In this document: positions 61,501-64,000 of the stretch, in pieces
How the letters are laid out: the number at the start of each line of letters is the position of its first letter
Position numbering within the stretch: the stretch's first letter is position 1
Assembly: GCF_016802865.1 (NCBI RefSeq)
Contig: NZ_JAEVHM010000002.1
Location: forward strand, 1-64,000
Direction: 5' to 3'
DNA from: Micromonospora parastrephiae
GTDB lineage: Bacteria > Actinomycetota > Actinomycetes > Mycobacteriales > Micromonosporaceae
DNA length: 64,000 nt
Position numbers and translations under genes: made by a program
Notes under the pieces: model-generated
What the model was told of the DNA's origin: nothing
Seen by the model: only the letters and a program-made list of their open reading frames with translations
Databases searched by the model: none

Positions 61501-64000
61501 ATGACGCGTCGAAGACCTTCCCGGTCGGCTTGCCCGTCACCGTGTAGGCGGTGTTGGTCCGCGCGTTGTAGTCGTGCACCCAGACGTCGCCGTCGTACCC
61601 GATCCCGGAGGGTTCCTTCTCCTGGATCGTGCCCGGGATGGCGATCCGGGTGATGACGTCACCGCCGGAGGTCACGCCGACCTTGCCGGCCGCCTCTGCT
61701 TCCGCGACCTTCGCCGTCGCAGCCTTGCCGTCGACGTTCGACGGCTTCATGCCGCTCGCACCGGCCCTCCACGCGGTGAGGTCGATCGTGCTGTCCGCAC
61801 CCTTCCCGGTGCGCGTGGTGGTGCCGGCGGCGTCAAGGTCGGGGTGGCGTGCGGCCTCACCCAGGTTGTACGTGAGTGGGGCGGAACCGTTGTTGGCCAG
61901 CGTCAGCGAGCCCACGCCGTTCTGGTCGGTGCCCAACACGGCGTCGAGGCCGTCGGCCTTCAGGCCGGCGACACCCGTGGTCAGACGCGCGTCGATCTTG
62001 GCGTTCGCGTAGAGCTTGTCGAGGGAGAAGGGGTATGCCGCGGTCGTGTAGTTCGGCGCGTCGACAGTCATGGTGTAGTCGCCGACCGGAAGCTGGCGAT
62101 GCACGATGCCGGTTCCGTTGGTCGTGACGGCCTCGACGAGTCCAACCTTGTTGGTGAAGGAGACCTTGGCTCCGGCCACCGGCAGCCCGTCGTTCTTGTC
62201 CAGGACTGTCGCGTCGAGGTACCCGAAGTCAGGCATGTCGTAGGTGACGATCATCCCGCCCCGCAGCACCGTGGCGCTGTCGGAGAACCGGATGCCGTCG
62301 ACACCGGCCCAGCCCTGTATGCCGGTGATGCCGTGCGCGCCGGCGGTCACCGGGTCGTCGGTCCCGATGCCGTCGCCGTACCCGAAGATCACGGTGCCGG
62401 AGCGGGTGAGGGTGGCCGAATAGCTAACCGGCTCCGTGTACTCCGACCGGTCCGGATAGGCCCAGAGTTTGGCGTTGCGGAACTCGACGACGAACGCGTC
62501 CTCGCCGTTGACCTTGGTGGCGGCCGTGAAGACTCCCCCGCCGGGGCCGAACTCGACGGGGGTCTGGACGTAGAACGGGAAGACGCCCGCACCGCCGCTG
62601 CCGGGTCCGGTGGTGGTGTCCGGGGAGATCACGCCGCGCAGGCTGATGCCGAGGGTGTCGTGGCTGCCGTTGTAGAGCGCGATCGGGAACGGCAGCTGCA
62701 CCGTCGCCCACACGCCACTGGTGAACGTGACCGGGTCGGTGCCGCGCAGGTACTCGCCGTCGGAGACGGCGCAGCTGTAGCCGCCCTTGTCGACGACGAG
62801 CCCGACCGGGATCTCGACCGACTCGTTCTGCGCGCCGACGGTCAGCGGGACCGTCGTCGGCGAGAAGCAGGCGTTGGGCTTGACGTTCAGCGTGTACCCG
62901 CCCTCGGGGACAGCGCTGATCGTGAACGCGCCGTTGGCGTCCGTGCGTACCGGCTTCAGCGGGGTGTCCTTGACGGAGACGTCGGCGTTCGGGACGGGCC
63001 GCTTCTTGTCGTCGACCACCCTGCCGCTCATGTCGTGCTTCGCGGCGGCCGTGAGCGGCAGCTTGACGGAGGTGTCCTGGCCGAGGGAGATCGTGACGTT
63101 GGCGGCCGCGGCCAGGTAGCCGAAGACCTTGGTGCTGAGCTGGTAGTCGCCGACCGGGAGGTTCGTGGTGAACCGGCCGTCCTTGTCGGTTCCGATCGAA
63201 CGGCTGAACGGCCCGCTGATCGTCACCTCGGCGGCGGGGACCGGGGCGCCGTTGGCGGTGACGACACCGGTGAGGGTGCCACCCTTGCGGGGCGCGAGCT
63301 CGAGGAGGCGGACGAGGTCGAGCCGGCCCTCGCCGTACTTGTTGTTGATCTCGGCGGTGCCGCCGCACTCGGTGTCGTCGACGTCGACGGCCGACTCGCC
63401 GAGCAGGCGGCGGGTCTCCTCGACCTGCCCGACGAGGGTCGGGTCGTAGCTCCACAGCGCCGCGACGGCGCCGGCGACGTGGGGTGCCGCCATCGATGTG
63501 CCGGACATCTCGGTGTAGCTGTTGTTCGGGTAGGACGAACGGACGGCGTCGCCCGGAGCGGAGATCTCGGGCTTGATCCGGCCGCCTTCACCCTCGCCCT
63601 TGCGGGAGAACGACGCGAGCGTGCCATCCGATGAGTAGGCGCCGACGGAGTAGGCGCTCTCGGCGGAACCAGGCGAGGAGACGGTGTCGCAGGCCGCGTA
63701 CGGCGTGGTGTTGCCCGATGACCAGACGCTGAAGATGCCCGCGGCGCTCCAGGCCTCGTCGATGGCTCGGAAGAAGTCGTCGAAGCTGTGCTCGACGGTC
63801 TGGCCCCACGAGTTGTTGATGACGTGGGGGCGCTTGGAGGGGTCGGGGTTGTTCCCCTGGACGTCGGTCGGGGCGAGCAGCCACCAGCCGGACCGCAGCA
63901 GTGACTCGACGCCGGTGCTGTCGCAGCAACCGTTCGTCGCGATCCACTGCGCGTCCGGGGCGACGCCGACGTGGTTGGTGCCGTCGTCGCCGACCATGGT
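58571..64000 (-). CDS. Giant secreted S8 subtilase with CarboxypepD-reg and malectin-like domains, 5' end outside window
   Basis: The frame is open to the right edge; 1,809 residues are visible and the signal peptide, prodomain and catalytic Asp/His region are missing. The subtilase domain shows the oxyanion Asn in VINNSWG and the catalytic Ser in SGTSMAAPHVAGA. Then follow carboxypeptidase-regulatory-like Ig domains (TLTGVVTANGAPVPAAEVTI, SGRVVDDKKRPVPNADVSV), a beta-propeller-like part (SGIGYDGDVWVHDY, LTGLAYNPTEDVFYVGG, MGLAYNQASDTIWYTD), and two malectin-like domains (about 1130-1240 and at the C-terminus, VNAGGPSFTDGSGYTWSADQ, VDAGGSGYVGTDGFVWSPDQ), with another repeated lectin-like block between. 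No sorting signal at the end. It probably degrades extracellular proteins while binding glycans. A 17-bp hairpin follows the stop. Confidence 0.92.
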   Translation of the reverse strand, partial: TMVGDDGTNHVGVAPDAQWIATNGCCDSTGVESLLRSGWWLLAPTDVQGNNPDPSKRPHVINNSWGQTVEHSFDDFFRAIDEAWSAAGIFSVWSSGNTTPYAACDTVSSPGSAESAYSVGAYSSDGTLASFSRKGEGEGGRIKPEISAPGDAVRSSYPNNSYTEMSGTSMAAPHVAGAVAALWSYDPTLVGQVEETRRLLGESAVDVDDTECGGTAEINNKYGEGRLDLVRLLELAPRKGGTLTGVVTANGAPVPAAEVTISGPFSRSIGTDKDGRFTTNLPVGDYQLSTKVFGYLAAAANVTISLGQDTSVKLPLTAAAKHDMSGRVVDDKKRPVPNADVSVKDTPLKPVRTDANGAFTISAVPEGGYTLNVKPNACFSPTTVPLTVGAQNESVEIPVGLVVDKGGYSCAVSDGEYLRGTDPVTFTSGVWATVQLPFPIALYNGSHDTLGISLRGVISPDTTTGPGSGGAGVFPFYVQTPVEFGPGGGVFTAATKVNGEDAFVVEFRNAKLWAYPDRSEYTEPVSYSATLTRSGTVIFGYGDGIGTDDPVTAGAHGITGIQGWAGVDGIRFSDSATVLRGGMIVTYDMPDFGYLDATVLDKNDGLPVAGAKVSFTNKVGLVEAVTTNGTGIVHRQLPVGDYTMTVDAPNYTTAAYPFSLDKLYANAKIDARLTTGVAGLKADGLDAVLGTDQNGVGSLTLANNGSAPLTYNLGEAARHPDLDAAGTTTRTGKGADSTIDLTAWRAGASGMKPSNVDGKAATAKVAEAEAAGKVGVTSGGDVITRIAIPGTIQEKEPSGIGYDGDVWVHDYNARTNTAYTVTGKPTGKVFDASWNPAYRAFDMALDTKTGEMCQMEDSPASYIHCFDRKTGKETRQIKGDWSTLQLTGLAYNPTEDVFYVGGRANGMIGTVAGTSHDNAGALLSFCAPPLPEVMGLAYNQASDTIWYTDLTSNRPTRLLQVDPDDCSLVNAWWFPGQKAGQGGGLETDSTGALWAADQVADDVVLVDVEDDLLTDLPWLSLSSTGGTLAPGQSTTVRVSISSKDTEPGVLGANIVVRSDSGRQSKTYVPVTLTTTKYQVGVNAGGPSFTDGSGYTWSADQPAGKKAWGYEGKTKVTATKAGIAGTTDDALFQSQRTTSDKQLFYRFPDAPKGTYAIDFGFAEIEKVAKGKRVFDVLVDGSLTEYAYDTAAAVGPNTADWRTAVVKHEGGPLTVELRGSKGLKAPTIAALRVTLDPRADTAKPEPQPEEPEPGPVPVAPAGRSYSLKVTDGLYRQGTEESGWHGDDLCGVLWFDSSFLQPFYDTAWDGVCVTTNGTLTFDRASTLGNNDALPSPGPIDAIYPLWDDLIVDDEAGIYFGTTEVDGVAAQVIEWRNVAFYSDRTARVSFSVTLIADGRVQIGYGDGVGGDNPLTRGSSATVGLESLNRNPASQYSFDQPILKAGLGLEYTLPAAGTIEGTVTDANDSKPIAGAIVTLSGPSGERVITADEKGRWKAQALVGENTVQVSAPNYVTASHPVTIAKKDQAEVVNTALTTGVATISGGDLDWLLDKDQRATADVTVTNSGSAPLEVRVSEQKRTSDGGHEAADLPWLTLTGAAATGTVTLAVGQSTTVTAIADNAGVAPGVLVGDLLVASNAGKGEAQLKPVRLATSAYWKGVDAGGSGYVGTDGFVWSPDQGLGSRPWGYVGGKAATTRADIAGTEDDALFRTQRTGETFSYVFKNAPAGTYRIGLDFAEIDKVKAGKRAFDVLADGKVVLYDHDVQAKVGALTADMNAVTVEHAGGDLKIELRRENGEGDPILNALKVQQDPRL

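Noticed and set aside
59255-61504. 749-codon plus-strand open frame opposite the subtilase
   Set aside because: Shadow of the minus-strand protease; sequence is low-complexity and without domain patterns.

Overview
The window is high-GC DNA with frequent GTG starts, Shine-Dalgarno-type ribosome binding sites, long spurious antisense reading frames and families typical of filamentous actinobacteria (SigE-type sigma factors, PhoX, ECF sigma factors with DGPF partners, secreted lectin-tagged glycoside hydrolases). A soil actinomycete is likely, perhaps of the Micromonosporaceae; the family assignment is inference. I saw no rRNA, tRNA or CRISPR array.

Layout. 1-6.3 kb: the 5' part of a secreted GH62 arabinofuranosidase behind two LacI-type palindromes, a frameshifted TMEM175-like gene, a ketol-acid reductoisomerase remnant, a four-gene minus-strand set (anti-sigma-like protein, SigE-type sigma factor, lipoprotein, class A beta-lactamase-like protein), and a junction where two divergent genes have both lost their 5' halves. 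6.4-10.2 kb: a rifampin phosphotransferase gene behind a rifamycin-associated element, then an unknown zinc-ribbon-like protein.

10.2-30.6 kb is a coherent arabinoxylan/pentose island: two sugar ABC transporters, an IlvD/Edd-type pentonate dehydratase, secreted CE1 esterases, an intracellular GH51 arabinofuranosidase, and the lower oxidative pentose pathway (sugar-acid dehydratases, FAH-family 2-keto-3-deoxypentonate dehydratase, ketoglutarate-semialdehyde dehydrogenase). A LacI-type and an IclR-type regulator and recognisable operators lie inside it. Extracellular enzymes would debranch xylan, the transporters import fragments, GH51 releases arabinose, and the oxidative route takes pentonates to 2-oxoglutarate. 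One dehydratase gene is frameshifted, and the sugar dehydrogenase and lactonase of that pathway are not evident nearby.

31.5-36.1 kb: an XRE regulator/methionine aminopeptidase divergent pair around a palindrome, then the most unusual locus: a 775-residue protein joining a nucleoside-deoxyribosyltransferase/TIR-like domain, TPR repeats and a calcineurin-type phosphoesterase, followed after 11 bp by a two-TM SLATT-type protein. This looks like a nucleotide-centred conflict or defence module. 36.3-50.8 kb: PhoX, a DksA/TraR-type zinc protein behind an intrinsic terminator, two ECF42-type sigma/DGPF modules (one broken) with similar TGTCGA promoters, a secreted lactonase plus PQQ-type sugar dehydrogenase, and assorted single genes.

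51-58.5 kb holds a secreted nuclease/phosphatase-family protein, a Gfo/Idh-ThuA operon, a methyltransferase and a decayed zone with remnants of a flavin monooxygenase, a tyrosine recombinase and an ABC ATPase plus an orphan holin. From 58.6 kb to the right edge runs the C-terminal 1,809 residues of a giant secreted subtilase with two malectin-like domains, whose 5' end lies outside the window. At least three otherwise well-conserved genes carry single-base frameshifts, so either recent decay or sequencing error must be considered.
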